Notes under the pieces: generated by a model
Told to the model about the DNA's origin: nothing
Databases searched by the model: none
What the model saw: the letters and a program-made list of their open reading frames with translations, nothing else
Position numbers and translations under genes: made by a program
NCBI RefSeq assembly: GCF_002205845.1
Contig: NZ_NISI01000018.1
Location: 1 to 64,000 of the forward strand
Direction: 5' to 3'
From: Roseateles puraquae
GTDB lineage: Bacteria > Pseudomonadota > Gammaproteobacteria > Burkholderiales > Burkholderiaceae_C
Length of the DNA: 64,000 nt
Part shown: positions 47,119 to 56,142 of the stretch, piece by piece
Position numbering within the stretch: the stretch's first letter is position 1
How the letters are laid out: each line of letters opens with the position of its first letter

Positions 47119-48207
47119 TTGAAGCCTACCGTTCGTGCTGGCCGCAGCACCAAGGTCGCCACCATCGCCGATGTCGCACGACTGGCCGGGGTGTCGCCGA
47201 TGACGGTGTCCCGGGTCATCAATGGCGAGCAGAACGTCCGGCCCGGCACCCGCGAGAAGGTGCACGCCGCCGTGGCCGAGCTCAATTACCTGCCCAACCA
47301 AGCCGCCCGCCACCTCGCCGGATCGGAGCCCATCCGCATCGGCATGCTCTACATCGACCCGACGGCGGGCTATCTCAACGAATTCCTGATCGGGCTGCTC
47401 AACAAGGCCACGCTGCGCCATGTGCAGTTGGTGGTGCAGCGCTGCGAGGCGGCGCGCGAGGGCGAGGAGAAGCCGGTGGCCGAGATGATCGCCAACGGCA
47501 TCGACGGCCTGATCCTGCCGCCCCCCTTCTGCGACTCCCAGCCGCTGCTCAAGCTCGTGGCCGAGACCGACACGCCGGCCGTGGTCGTGTCCGCGGGCCA
47601 GCCGCCGGAGGCCGTGTGCGCTGTCGGCATCAACGACTTTGACGCCGCCTACGAGATGACGCGCCACCTGCTGAACCTCGGCCATCACCGGCTGGGCTTC
47701 ATCATCGGCGACCCCTACCAGAGCAGCAGCGCGCGGCGCCTGGCGGGCTTTCATGCGGCGATGGCCGATGCGGGCCTGAACATCGAGGAGGAAGAGGTCG
47801 TCGCGCAGGGCATGTTCACCTACCGCTCGGGCCTGGATGCGGCCGAGTTCCTGCTGTCGCAGGAGCGCCGCCCCACGGCCATCTTCGCGAGCAACGACGA
47901 CATGGCAGCAGCGACCGTCGCCATCGCCCACCGCATGGGGCTGGACGTGCCCAGCGACCTGACCGTCGTCGGTTTCGACGACGCCCCCCTGGCCACCACC
48001 ATCTGGCCCGAACTCACCACCGTGCGCCAGCCCATCATGGAGATGGCCGGCGCCGCGGTGGATCTGCTGGTGCGCCACATCAAGGCGCGCCGCACCGGCG
48101 AGCCTCTGCCCTGCGAGCATGAGCTCATGGATTTCGAACTGGTCCGACGCCAGTCCGACGCGGCCCCGCGGCTGAGACCCAAGCCCCTCGCCCAGGCGCG
48201 CCGCTGA
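47119..48207 (+). CDS. LacI family transcriptional regulator
   Basis: 362 aa. N-terminal helix-turn-helix (VATIADVARLAGVSPMTVSRVINGEQNV, residues about 13-40) with hinge helix, then a periplasmic-binding-protein-like sensor (IRIGMLYIDPTAGYLNEF, PTAIFASNDDMAAATVAIAHRMGLDVP, LTVVGFDDAPLATTIWPELTTV). TTG 47119 with GAGGGA is the likely start; an ATG is lacking nearby. The gene follows GH67 and precedes udh, so it probably responds to uronates or glucuronoxylan fragments, acting at the TAGCGCTA site upstream of GH67. Confidence 0.92.
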   Translation: MKPTVRAGRSTKVATIADVARLAGVSPMTVSRVINGEQNVRPGTREKVHAAVAELNYLPNQAARHLAGSEPIRIGMLYIDPTAGYLNEFLIGLLNKATLRHVQLVVQRCEAAREGEEKPVAEMIANGIDGLILPPPFCDSQPLLKLVAETDTPAVVVSAGQPPEAVCAVGINDFDAAYEMTRHLLNLGHHRLGFIIGDPYQSSSARRLAGFHAAMADAGLNIEEEEVVAQGMFTYRSGLDAAEFLLSQERRPTAIFASNDDMAAATVAIAHRMGLDVPSDLTVVGFDDAPLATTIWPELTTVRQPIMEMAGAAVDLLVRHIKARRTGEPLPCEHELMDFELVRRQSDAAPRLRPKPLAQARR

Positions 48208-48229
48208 ACGCGCGTGCGCCTGGTCGGCC

Positions 48230-48278
48230 CCCCGAGGGGACGGCGATGCGTGCGGCATGGCGCCGCAAGCACATCGCC
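48230..48278. repeat. Hairpin-forming intergenic repeat before udh
   Basis: CCCC-GA-GGGG lies around 48230-48239, followed by a larger imperfect hairpin: GGCGATG (48242-48248) with CATCGCC (48272-48278), and inside it TGCGGC (48251-48256) with GCCGCA (48262-48267). The 127-bp gap between the LacI and uronate dehydrogenase genes is made up mainly of this element. It resembles the palindromic intergenic repeats of Burkholderiales and may stabilise or attenuate the mRNA. Confidence 0.5.
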
Positions 48279-48334
48279 CGCCGGCCGGCTTGGGGCGGCC
48301 CGGCGCTCGGCCAACGGTGAAACCCGTGATCACG

Positions 48335-49177
48335 ATGAGCCACGACATGGAACGACTCTCTGCCCCGCGCTTCAAGCGCCTGCTGCTGACCGGCGCCGCC
48401 GGCAACCTCGGTCGCGTGCTGCGCCCGCGCATGAAGCACTACTGCGACGTGCTGCGCCTGTCCGACCTGGCCCCCATGGACCCCGCCGGCGAGGGCGAGG
48501 AAGTGGTGCAGGCGCCGCTCGAAGACCTCGCCGCGATGCAGTCGCTCTTGAAGGACGTGGACGCCGTGCTGCACTTTGGCGGCGTGTCCATCGAGAAGCC
48601 CTTCGACGTGGTGCTGCCGGCCAACATCGTCGGCGCCTACAACGTGTACGAAGCGGCGCGCCAGCGCGGCGTCAAGCGCATCGTGTTCGCGAGCTCCAAC
48701 CACGTCATCGGCTTCTACAGCCAGGGCGAGACCATCACGCCCCAGGCACTGCCGCGGCCCGACAGCTACTACGGCCTGTCCAAGGCCTTCGGTGAGAACC
48801 TGGCGCAGTTCTACTTCGACCGCTACGGCCTGGAAACCGTCAGCCTGCGCATCGGCTCCTGCTGGCCCGAGCCGACCGACCGCCGCATGCTCGCCAGCTG
48901 GCTCAGCTACGACGACCTGGAGCGGTTGTTGGTGGCTGCGCTGAGCGCGCCTGTGGTCGGCCACAGTGTCATCTACGGCGTGAGCGACAACCGCTCGACC
49001 TGGTGGGACAACAGCGCGGCGCGCCACATCGGCTACCGGCCCCAGGACAGCTCCGAGCCCTGGCGCGCCCAGGTGGAGGCGGCCCATCCTTACGTGGACC
49101 CAAGCCGGCCCGAAGTGCGCTGCCAGGGCGGCGGCTTCGTGGTGCTGGGCCCCTTCGAGAAAGACCCGGCGCCATGA
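48335..49177 (+). CDS. udh: NAD-dependent uronate dehydrogenase
   Basis: 280 aa. Oxidises D-glucuronate or D-galacturonate to the aldarolactone. Extended short-chain dehydrogenase fold: LLTGAAGNLGRVL (NAD-binding), HFGGVSIEKPF, VFASSNHVIGFY, catalytic PDSYYGLSKAFGE (YxxxK) and the family-specific CWPEPTDRRMLASWLSYDD. These agree closely with Pseudomonas and Agrobacterium Udh. ATG 48335 is used; GTG 48317 and ATG 48347 are alternatives. ATGA overlap joins it to the lactonase gene. Substrate would be supplied by GH67. Confidence 0.92.
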   Translation: MSHDMERLSAPRFKRLLLTGAAGNLGRVLRPRMKHYCDVLRLSDLAPMDPAGEGEEVVQAPLEDLAAMQSLLKDVDAVLHFGGVSIEKPFDVVLPANIVGAYNVYEAARQRGVKRIVFASSNHVIGFYSQGETITPQALPRPDSYYGLSKAFGENLAQFYFDRYGLETVSLRIGSCWPEPTDRRMLASWLSYDDLERLLVAALSAPVVGHSVIYGVSDNRSTWWDNSAARHIGYRPQDSSEPWRAQVEAAHPYVDPSRPEVRCQGGGFVVLGPFEKDPAP

Positions 49178-50136
49178 ACATCGCCTTCGCCCCCAACGCG
49201 CGCCGGCCCGACCCGGCCATCGAGGTGCTGGACGACGCCTTCCTGCCGCTGCGGCTGTTTGCCGCGGGGGTCGAGCAGATCGCCACCGGCCTGGCCTGGG
49301 CCGAGGGCCCGGTGTGGTTCGGCGACGGCCGCTATCTGCTGGTGTCGGACATCCCGAACAACCGCATCCTGCGCTGGGACGAAACGACCGGCGCAGTCAG
49401 CGACTTCCGCCGGCCGAGCAATAACGCCAACGGCCATGTGCGCGACCGCCAGGGGCGCCTGGTCAGCTGCGAGCACCTGACCCGGCGCATCACCCGCACC
49501 GAGTACGACGGCCGCATCACCGTGCTGGCCGACCGCTGGCAGGGCAAGCGCCTGAACTCGCCCAACGACATCACCTGCGCGGCCGACGGCAGCCTGTGGT
49601 TCAGTGACCCGAGCTTCGGCATCGCGAGCGACTTCGAGGGCGAGCGCGCCGAGGCCGAACTGCCGCACGGCGTGTACCGCATCGACGGCGCGACAGGCGA
49701 GCTGAGCCTGCAGCTCGACGATCTGCAGGGGCCCAACGGCCTGGCCTTCAGCCCGGACGGCCGCACGCTGTACGTCATCGAGAGCCGCGCCCGGCCGCAC
49801 CGCCTCATCTGGGCCTATGACGCCGACGGCCCGCGGCTGTCGAACAAGCGGCTGCTGATCGACGCCGGTGGCCCTGGCGCCTTCGACGGCATGGCGGTGG
49901 ATGTGCAGGGGAACCTGTGGTGCGGCTTCGGCGGTGACGGCAGCAAGGCGGCCGATCCGGCGCAACTCGACGGCGTGCGGGTCTACAGCCCCGAAGGCCG
50001 GCCGCTGGCTCACATCCATCTGCCGGAGCGCTGCGCCAACCTGTGCTTCGGCGGGGCCAAGGGCAACCGGCTCTTCATGGCCAGCACGCACTCGGTCTAC
50101 GCGCTCTACGTGAACACCCGCGGCGCGGTGGCCTGA
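49174..50136 (+). CDS. SMP-30/gluconolactonase-family sugar lactonase
   Basis: 320 aa. Six-bladed propeller of the SMP-30/SGL family: LAWAEGPVWFGDGRYLLVSDIPNNRILRWD (metal ligand Glu), LNSPNDITCAADGSLWFSDPSFG, QGPNGLAFSPDGRTLYVIE and GGPGAFDGMAVDVQGNLW. In this operon it most likely opens the 1,5-aldarolactone made by Udh to give glucarate or galactarate. It has no signal peptide. The start overlaps the udh stop by 4 nt. Confidence 0.9.
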   Translation: MNIAFAPNARRPDPAIEVLDDAFLPLRLFAAGVEQIATGLAWAEGPVWFGDGRYLLVSDIPNNRILRWDETTGAVSDFRRPSNNANGHVRDRQGRLVSCEHLTRRITRTEYDGRITVLADRWQGKRLNSPNDITCAADGSLWFSDPSFGIASDFEGERAEAELPHGVYRIDGATGELSLQLDDLQGPNGLAFSPDGRTLYVIESRARPHRLIWAYDADGPRLSNKRLLIDAGGPGAFDGMAVDVQGNLWCGFGGDGSKAADPAQLDGVRVYSPEGRPLAHIHLPERCANLCFGGAKGNRLFMASTHSVYALYVNTRGAVA

Positions 50137-50149
50137 GGGCGGGGCGAAC

Positions 50150-51415
50150 TCAGGGGCTGACCCGGCGCTCAGCAGTGTGCTGCCGCGCCAGCGGTCCGAT
50201 CAGCACGCACACCGCCAGCGTCGTGCCGATGAGCACATTGCCCACCCACGGGAAGTGCTCCAGCCGGCCATCGGCCGCGATCACCACGATGTGGCCCGAG
50301 ATCAGCGCTGCCAGGCCGCCGGCCAGCTGCTGCAGCGCCGCGTTGATGGCCGTGAAGGCGCCGCGCTGCTCCGGCGCTGGGATGCCAGTCACCACCACCT
50401 GCCAGGGCACCATGCGCGAGAAGATGCCCGCAAACAGCACCACGTTGATGGCGACCAGCGCGATCAGCGGCGAAGGCCCGAGGCGGGTGTAGATGGCCAC
50501 CATGGCGATCGTGAGGGCGCTGCCCGTGTAGAACACCGGCAGCGGCCCGAAGCGGTCGGCCAGGCGGCCCACCAGCGGGGCGACAAACATCGTGCTGATG
50601 CCGGTCACCAGGTAGACGATGGGCAGGTGGGCCAGGTCGATGCCGACGTTGTGCACCGAGAAGGCGCTGGCGAACGGCATGATCATGAAGCCGCCGGTGG
50701 TCAGCAGCGCGGTGATGAGGAAGGCGTGCAGATGTCGCCGCTGGGCCACCGTGTGCCACAGGTGGGCAAAGGCGCTGCGCTCCTGCTTGAGCTTCAAGTG
50801 GGCATCCACGGGTTTCATGCGCCAGGCGATCAGCAGGCCGCCTGCGGTGCCAAAGGCCACCAGCGCCAGGAAGGGCGTGTGCCAGTCGCCATGCGTGGCG
50901 AGATACAGGCCGAAGGGCAGGCCCAGCACCTGGCTGGCCGCAAAGCCGCCCTGAAGCAGGCCCATCACGCGGCCCCGCAGTGCGGGCTCGAAGAGGTCGG
51001 CCGCAATCGCCATCACGATGGAGCCAATGACGCCGCCGAACAGGCCCGTCACGATGCGGGCCAGCAGCAGGGACTCGAAGCTGGTGGCCAGGCCGCACCA
51101 CAGTGTGCCGAGCAGGAAGCCGCCGTAGAAGAACAGCAGCAGCCGCTTGCGGTCGAAGCGGTCGGCAAAGCCCGCGGTCAGCAGGCCTGACAGCCCCGCG
51201 CTGAAGGCATAGGCCGACACCACCATGCCGAACTGCTGGGCGGTCATGCCCATGGCCGGCATGATCATGGCGCCCAGCGGCGACATGATCATGAAGTCCA
51301 GGATGACCGCGAACTGCAGCAGTGTCAGCAGGGCGGTCACGAAGCGCTGGTAGCGCGTGAGGGAGGGCGGGGCCCCGGCGGCGGTGGCGGCGGAGGCGGG
51401 TGCAGAGGTGGCCAT
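50150..51415 (-). CDS. MFS transporter (DHA1-like)
   Basis: 421 aa and twelve predicted helices. Loop 2-3 motif GFADRFDRKRLLLFF (motif A), LLARIVTGLFGGVIGSIVMAIAADLF (motif B/C area) and the second-half GRLADRFGPLPVFYTG copy are present. Substrate cannot be deduced: drug or sugar efflux is typical of the group, and no uronate-specific feature is visible. It converges on the lactonase gene with only 13 bp between them, so it is not part of the udh operon. Confidence 0.88.
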   Translation of the reverse strand: MATSAPASAATAAGAPPSLTRYQRFVTALLTLLQFAVILDFMIMSPLGAMIMPAMGMTAQQFGMVVSAYAFSAGLSGLLTAGFADRFDRKRLLLFFYGGFLLGTLWCGLATSFESLLLARIVTGLFGGVIGSIVMAIAADLFEPALRGRVMGLLQGGFAASQVLGLPFGLYLATHGDWHTPFLALVAFGTAGGLLIAWRMKPVDAHLKLKQERSAFAHLWHTVAQRRHLHAFLITALLTTGGFMIMPFASAFSVHNVGIDLAHLPIVYLVTGISTMFVAPLVGRLADRFGPLPVFYTGSALTIAMVAIYTRLGPSPLIALVAINVVLFAGIFSRMVPWQVVVTGIPAPEQRGAFTAINAALQQLAGGLAALISGHIVVIAADGRLEHFPWVGNVLIGTTLAVCVLIGPLARQHTAERRVSP

Positions 51416-51552
51416 GGGTGCGGAGTGTGCGTCAGATGCCGCTTGAACGTGGCAGCAGGGATGTCGTCCTACGCGGGTTCGCGCCGGTATGCCCTGGCGC
51501 GCGCGGGCGGCGAGCGCCAGAGTTGCAGAACCCCCGATTGCGGAGCACCGCC

Positions 51553-52023
51553 ATGCCCACCACCGATTGCCTGTCCGACCCCCGAGCCACCCCGACCGCC
51601 GAACAAGCCCAGCTGCTGATATGCGTGGTCGGCACCGCGGATGTGCTGCGCGCCCGGGCGCAGGATCTCGCGCCTCTGGCAGCCGATGCCCGCGTGAAGC
51701 GCATCGACTGGCGGCTGGACGACGAATGGGGCCAACCTCCGGCCGAGGCCGACTGGGCAGACGGCGTCATCGTGCTGAACTCGGACGCCTGGGCGGCGCC
51801 GACCGGCTGCGCACGCTTGCAGGCGTTGCTGAAGATGGCCTGGCGCTGTGGTCGCACGGTGGCCCTGTGTGGCGATGCGATGAACTGCCTGCGGGTGCTG
51901 GGCTTCGCGGTGGATGTGCCGGCCGAGGCCGAGGGCCTGTTCCTGTGCCCGCAGGCGCCCTGCCAGGGCACGCTGCGGGAGTTTCTCGATGCTGTCCGGG
52001 AGCAGCCGCATCGCGGGCGTTGA
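51553..52023 (+). CDS. Hypothetical protein, family unknown
   Basis: 156 aa, not recognised. Mostly soluble, with a Rossmann-like alternation (LICVVGTADVLRARAQDLAPL, DGVIVLNSDAWA, RTVALCGDAMNCLRVLGFAVDVP) and four cysteines. GGAG 7 nt before ATG 51553 supports that start. The gene is alone between divergent MFS and convergent DUF1328 genes and ends before a strong hairpin. Similar short proteins may be family-specific to Burkholderiales; I cannot name a function. Confidence 0.6.
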   Translation: MPTTDCLSDPRATPTAEQAQLLICVVGTADVLRARAQDLAPLAADARVKRIDWRLDDEWGQPPAEADWADGVIVLNSDAWAAPTGCARLQALLKMAWRCGRTVALCGDAMNCLRVLGFAVDVPAEAEGLFLCPQAPCQGTLREFLDAVREQPHRGR

Positions 52024-52040
52024 GCCGGTGGGGGCAGAAA

Positions 52041-52071
52041 CGAAGCGGCGGGCTCTGGGCCCGCCGTTTCG
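52041..52071. terminator. Bidirectional terminator-like hairpin
   Basis: CGAAGCGGCGGGC at 52041-52053 pairs with GCCCGCCGTTTCG at 52059-52071 over 13 bp (one G-T) around a 5-nt loop. It starts 18 bp after the stop of the preceding plus-strand gene and 17 bp from the DUF1328 stop on the minus strand. The outer A/T part of the stem provides TTTCG on one side and GAAA on the other, so it could serve both genes. Confidence 0.7.
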
Positions 52072-52087
52072 CTTGTCATCGGCGTGA

Positions 52088-52249
52088 CTATCGGCGGATC
52101 AGGCCCACCACCAGGCTCACGATGGCCAGGATGACGAAGCCATAGAACAGCAGCTGGGCGATGCCTGCCGCGCTGGCGGCAATGCCACCAAAGCCGAACA
52201 GGGCCGCCACGAGGGCGATGACGAAGAAGATGATGGCGTAACGCAGCAT
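52088..52249 (-). CDS. DUF1328 family small membrane protein
   Basis: 53 aa: [19 protein letters not shown] at the start, then [18 protein letters not shown] and [15 protein letters not shown] at the end. Two transmembrane helices are separated by a Gly/Ala-rich turn. This is the YtjA-like DUF1328 family, widespread in Proteobacteria and often stress-induced. AGGAG precedes ATG 52249. It is short, hence easily missed. It lies between a terminator hairpin and the AsmA-like gene. Confidence 0.9.
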   Translation of the reverse strand: MLRYAIIFFVIALVAALFGFGGIAASAAGIAQLLFYGFVILAIVSLVVGLIRR

Positions 52250-52291
52250 GAGGATCTCCTGTAAGGGAAGGAAAGTGTTGGCAACGTCAAT

Positions 52292-54235
52292 CTAGGGCGC
52301 GGCCTTGCCGCGAGATGCCGGCTGCTGCCGCGCGGCGGGGTAGGAGGCCGCCGACGCTGCAGCGGCAGGCGGCGCCGCGGTGTCGCAGCGCACCGGCGGC
52401 ACGTCCTCGCCGGGGTCCACGAAGGCCAGCAGGGCTGCCGGCGGCGCCAGCGCCCCCAGCGCGATCGCCGCGATCGCCTTGCCGCCCAGGGCCTTGCCTT
52501 CCAGCGCCACGCGTGGGTCGGCGAGCGTGCCTTGCACACGCAGCGGGGTGCGCAGCGTGAGCAGCGAAAAGTCCTTGGGCTGGGCCTTCAGCCGCAGGTC
52601 GAGCGATTCATCGGCGAAGTTGATCCGGCCATCGATGTCGATGCGGCTGTCCCGGTTGTCGACCACCGCGGTGCGTGGCCGCAGCGCCCCGGCCTTGAAG
52701 CGGCCCGCGAGCTCGGCGCAGTTCAGCATCAGCTTGCGGTCGCCCCGCAGCCACACGGCCAGGCCCTGGGCCAGGTCCAGCCCCACGGCCTCGGTCAGCA
52801 GGTGGGAGATCTGGCCCTTGTCGAGTTGTAGCCGCACGGGCCCGTCCAGGCTGCCCAGCAGCTCGGCGGGACTGCGGCCGCGGCCGGAGAGGTCGAGGTC
52901 GGCCCGCAGCCGGCCGGTGACCGGGTCGTCCGCCAAGGCGCGGGTCGGCAGGCGCAGCCATTGCTCGATGGCCATGCCGCGCACGCCCAGGCCCAGCGTC
53001 CATTGCGGCGGGGCGACCCGGGTGTCCAGCCGCACGGCGCCGGTGGCCTCGCCGCCAGCAATGCCGGCATGCAGGTGTTGCAGGTCGAGCACGCCGTCTT
53101 CCAGAACCAGGCTCACGTTCACCGGCGAGAGCGGCGCGAGCTTGGGTGTTCCCAGGTCCAGCTGGTTCAGGGCCGCGGCCACGCGGGCGTCCATGGTGCG
53201 CAGCGAGGGCAGGTCCCAAGGGCGGTCGGGCAACACGCGACCGGGGCGGCTCGGGCGGGTGTCGGCGCCCACGGCCGGACCAAGGTCGGCCAGGCGCAGC
53301 CCGCCGCGCAACAGCCCGCTCAGTTGCGGCCGCGCGGGCCGGGTGTCGAAGTAGAAGTCACCTGCGAGCTGGCTCTGGCCGACGCGCGCCTGGGCGCCGC
53401 CCAGCTGCCAGACGCCCGCCGCATGTTGCAGTCGCCCGCTCAGCGTCACGGGTGGTGTGCGTGGCAGCGTGATGTTGAAGGGCCGGCCGATGTCGGCGAG
53501 CGACCGGCCGCGCACCTCCAGCCGGCCGTCCAGCGCGCGGGCATCCAGCAGCGACGAGGCCGTGCCTTCAAAGCTCAGCCGGCCCTCGCGCTGGGTCAGT
53601 TCGGCCCGCAACTGCACCGGCGGCAGCCCCGCGTCGGCGGGCGCCAGCAGGGCCAGACCAGCCCCGGCTTCGGCCTTGAGCGCGAGTTGCTGGCCTCGCA
53701 GCTGGCCTTGCAGGTCGGCCTGCCAATGGCCATTGGCGGCGGTGGAGAAGCGAGCGTCGCCGCGCAGGCGCAGTGGCTGGTCGTCGAGGCTGGCCTGGCC
53801 GTCACGAATGATCAGGTGATCGATCTGCGGCAGCTCGGCGCGCTCCTGGCGTTGCCCACTCGGCTGCACGGGCCAGGCCGTTCGCCCGTCGGCATCGCGC
53901 TGCCAGGAAAGTTTCAGGCGGTCGGCCTGCACCAGGCGCAGCCGCAGCGGTGCGCCGTGGCGCCAGGCCCACAGGTCAGCCCAGCGCCACTTCAGCAGCA
54001 CCGCACCGGCTTCGGCCAGCGCCTCGCCGGCCGGCCCGGTCACGGCCAGGCGAGACGCCTGCAGGCGTGGGTCCAGCAGCAGATGCAGCCGGGCGTCACC
54101 GTCGAGCTGCAGCCCCCGGTCGGCGCGCGTGGCCAGCCAGGGCGCCACACCGGGCCAGCCCGCCCATTCCATGCCGGCGACCCCGGCCACCAGGGCCAGT
54201 GCGGCCGCGCCGACGGCTTTGATGGCAAATCTCAT
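52292..54235 (-). CDS. AsmA family protein
   Basis: 647 aa. N-terminal signal/anchor helix (MRFAIKAVGAAALALVAGVAGMEW) followed by a long beta-rich periplasmic body. AsmA features are the N-terminal LDPRLQASRLAVTGP region and the C-terminal AsmA_2 domain (LGSLDGPVRLQLDKGQISHLLTEAVGLDLAQGL, then INFADESLDLRLKAQPKDFSLLTLRTPLRVQGTLADPRVALE). Family members are thought to move lipids between membranes. ATG 54235 starts the anchor. It is divergent from the ABC gene, 162 bp away. Confidence 0.9.
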   Translation of the reverse strand: MRFAIKAVGAAALALVAGVAGMEWAGWPGVAPWLATRADRGLQLDGDARLHLLLDPRLQASRLAVTGPAGEALAEAGAVLLKWRWADLWAWRHGAPLRLRLVQADRLKLSWQRDADGRTAWPVQPSGQRQERAELPQIDHLIIRDGQASLDDQPLRLRGDARFSTAANGHWQADLQGQLRGQQLALKAEAGAGLALLAPADAGLPPVQLRAELTQREGRLSFEGTASSLLDARALDGRLEVRGRSLADIGRPFNITLPRTPPVTLSGRLQHAAGVWQLGGAQARVGQSQLAGDFYFDTRPARPQLSGLLRGGLRLADLGPAVGADTRPSRPGRVLPDRPWDLPSLRTMDARVAAALNQLDLGTPKLAPLSPVNVSLVLEDGVLDLQHLHAGIAGGEATGAVRLDTRVAPPQWTLGLGVRGMAIEQWLRLPTRALADDPVTGRLRADLDLSGRGRSPAELLGSLDGPVRLQLDKGQISHLLTEAVGLDLAQGLAVWLRGDRKLMLNCAELAGRFKAGALRPRTAVVDNRDSRIDIDGRINFADESLDLRLKAQPKDFSLLTLRTPLRVQGTLADPRVALEGKALGGKAIAAIALGALAPPAALLAFVDPGEDVPPVRCDTAAPPAAAASAASYPAARQQPASRGKAAP

Positions 54236-54252
54236 GAGCCGATGCTCGTGGG

Positions 54253-54272
54253 CACGCTCCCGCGCGAGCGTG
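54253..54272. repeat. Small inverted repeat upstream of the AsmA-like gene
   Basis: CACGCTC at 54253-54259 and GAGCGTG at 54266-54272 form a perfect 7-bp dyad with a 6-nt centre, 18 bp before the AsmA ATG in the divergent 162-bp gap. It could be an operator or a leader hairpin; nothing else is recognised in that gap. Confidence 0.4.
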
Positions 54273-54397
54273 GGACGCGCACGATGCGGCCTGTAGGACA
54301 CGGCGACGGCGGGGCCCGGCGCTGCGTCGGCCTGCCGTCCGACAGCCAGCCCGCGGGCCGGCGACTAGCCTTGCCGCATCACTGACAACGGCTGGCC

Positions 54398-56089
54398 ATG
54401 GCTGAGAACGCTTCCGCGCTGCAACGATTTCTGACCGTGGCCCGGCCCTATTGGGTGGGTGACCGGCGGGCCTGGGCCTGGGGCTTTCTCGCCGGCATCA
54501 TCGTCCTGATGCTGGCCGATACCCAGCTGGCCGTCATGCTCAACGACCAGACCGGCGAGATCACGTCGGCGCTGGCAGCGCGCGACGCCGACAGGTTCTG
54601 GGCCGCCGTGCGCCAGATGCTGTGGGTGCTGGCCTTCGCGGTGCCGGTGTTTGCCACCTACTACTACGCCCGTGATGCGTATGCCAATGACTGGCGCCGG
54701 TGGCTGACGCAGCGCTTCCTGGAGGGTTATCTGCGCGAACGGCGCTACTTCCATCTGGCAGGCGAAGACATCGACAACCCGGACCAGCGCATGGCCGACG
54801 ACGTGAACACCTTCACCGGCCGCTCGCTGCATTTCCTGCTCATCCTGCTGGGGTCGCTGATGCAACTGGTGGCCTTCAGTGCGGTGTTGTGGCGGCTGTC
54901 GCACACGCTCGTCGGCTTCCTGGTGGCGTATGCGTTGGCCGGCACGGTGCTCTCGCTCGGGCTGTTCGGGCGGCCGCTGATCAAGCTCAACCACTGGCAG
55001 CTCAAGCGCGAGGCGGACTTCCGCTTCCGCCTGATGCGGGTGCGCGAGAACGCTGAATCCATCGCCTTCTATGGCGGCGAAGACCAGGAGCGCCACCAGC
55101 TGCAGCAGCGCCTGCGTGCCACCTTGCTGAACACCCGCCGGCTGATCCGTGCGCAGTTCGGCCTGAACCTGTTCCAGCGCGGCTTCAGCCAGCTCAGCCT
55201 CCTGGTGCCCAGCGTGGTGCTGGCACCCGAGGTGCTGTCGGGGCGGTTGGAAGTGGGCCAGGCCGTGCAGGCGGCGGGCGCCTTTGCGGCGGTGCTGGGC
55301 GCGGTGTCGCTGATCATCGACAACTTCGAAAGCCTGTCGCGCTTCGTCGCCGGCATCGACCGGCTGCACGTGATGGCGCGGGTGCTGGAATCGCCACCGC
55401 CCGAGGCGGGCATCGCACGCCAGGAAGGGCAGGAGCTGCATCTGCAGGGCCTGACCGTGCAGGCGCCGGGCAGCGACCGTGTGCTTGTGGAGAACCTGTC
55501 CTTGCGCGTTCCCGAAGGCGGCTCGCTGCTGATCACGGGCGCGAGCGGCTGTGGCAAGAGCTCCTTGCTGCGCGCCATCGCGGGGCTGTGGACCCAGGGC
55601 AGCGGGCAGGTCTCGCACCCGCCGCGGGAGGACGTGTTCTTTCTGCCGCAGAGGCCCTATCTGCAGACCGGCACGCTGCGCAGCCAACTGATCTACCCCA
55701 GCTCGCAATCGACGCTGGACGATGCCGCGCTGCTCAAGATCCTCGACGAGGTGCAGTTGCGCCACCTGGCCGAAGACGAGGGCGGACTGGACCGGGTGCG
55801 CGACTGGGAAAAGGTGCTCAGCGGCGGCGAGCAGCAGCGCCTGGCCTTCGCGCGGCTGCTCGTGCATGAGCCGCGCCTGGCCATCCTGGACGAGGCGACG
55901 AGCGCGCTCGACGACGCGAACCAGAAGCGCCTGTACGAGCGGCTGCGCGAACGCGGCACGACGCTGGTCAGCATCGCCCACCGGGCGGCCGTGGCGGGCT
56001 TTCATCGCCATGTGCTCAAGCTGACCGACGGCGGTCGCTGGACCCTGGCGCGCACCGGCAGCGAAGCGGCGAAGAAGTCAAGCGACTGA
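54398..56089 (+). CDS. ABC transporter with fused permease and ATPase, SbmA/YddA type
   Basis: 563 aa. N-terminal SbmA/BacA-like (ABC_membrane_2) domain with about six helices (residues 20-330); NPDQRMADDVNTFTGRSLHFLL and ENAESIAFYGGEDQE are the conserved NPDQR and EEIAFY-like motifs of the ABCD/YddA group. The C-terminal ATPase has Walker A GASGCGKSS, signature LSGGEQQRLAF and Walker B LAILDEATSALD. Homologues import peptides or vitamin B12 or act on acyl-CoA. ATG 54398. Confidence 0.92.
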   Translation: MAENASALQRFLTVARPYWVGDRRAWAWGFLAGIIVLMLADTQLAVMLNDQTGEITSALAARDADRFWAAVRQMLWVLAFAVPVFATYYYARDAYANDWRRWLTQRFLEGYLRERRYFHLAGEDIDNPDQRMADDVNTFTGRSLHFLLILLGSLMQLVAFSAVLWRLSHTLVGFLVAYALAGTVLSLGLFGRPLIKLNHWQLKREADFRFRLMRVRENAESIAFYGGEDQERHQLQQRLRATLLNTRRLIRAQFGLNLFQRGFSQLSLLVPSVVLAPEVLSGRLEVGQAVQAAGAFAAVLGAVSLIIDNFESLSRFVAGIDRLHVMARVLESPPPEAGIARQEGQELHLQGLTVQAPGSDRVLVENLSLRVPEGGSLLITGASGCGKSSLLRAIAGLWTQGSGQVSHPPREDVFFLPQRPYLQTGTLRSQLIYPSSQSTLDDAALLKILDEVQLRHLAEDEGGLDRVRDWEKVLSGGEQQRLAFARLLVHEPRLAILDEATSALDDANQKRLYERLRERGTTLVSIAHRAAVAGFHRHVLKLTDGGRWTLARTGSEAAKKSSD

Positions 56090-56142
56090 GCGAGCCACCG
56101 GTGCCTGCCTGGCCCGGCGGCAGGCGGGCCTGGGTGAATTCC

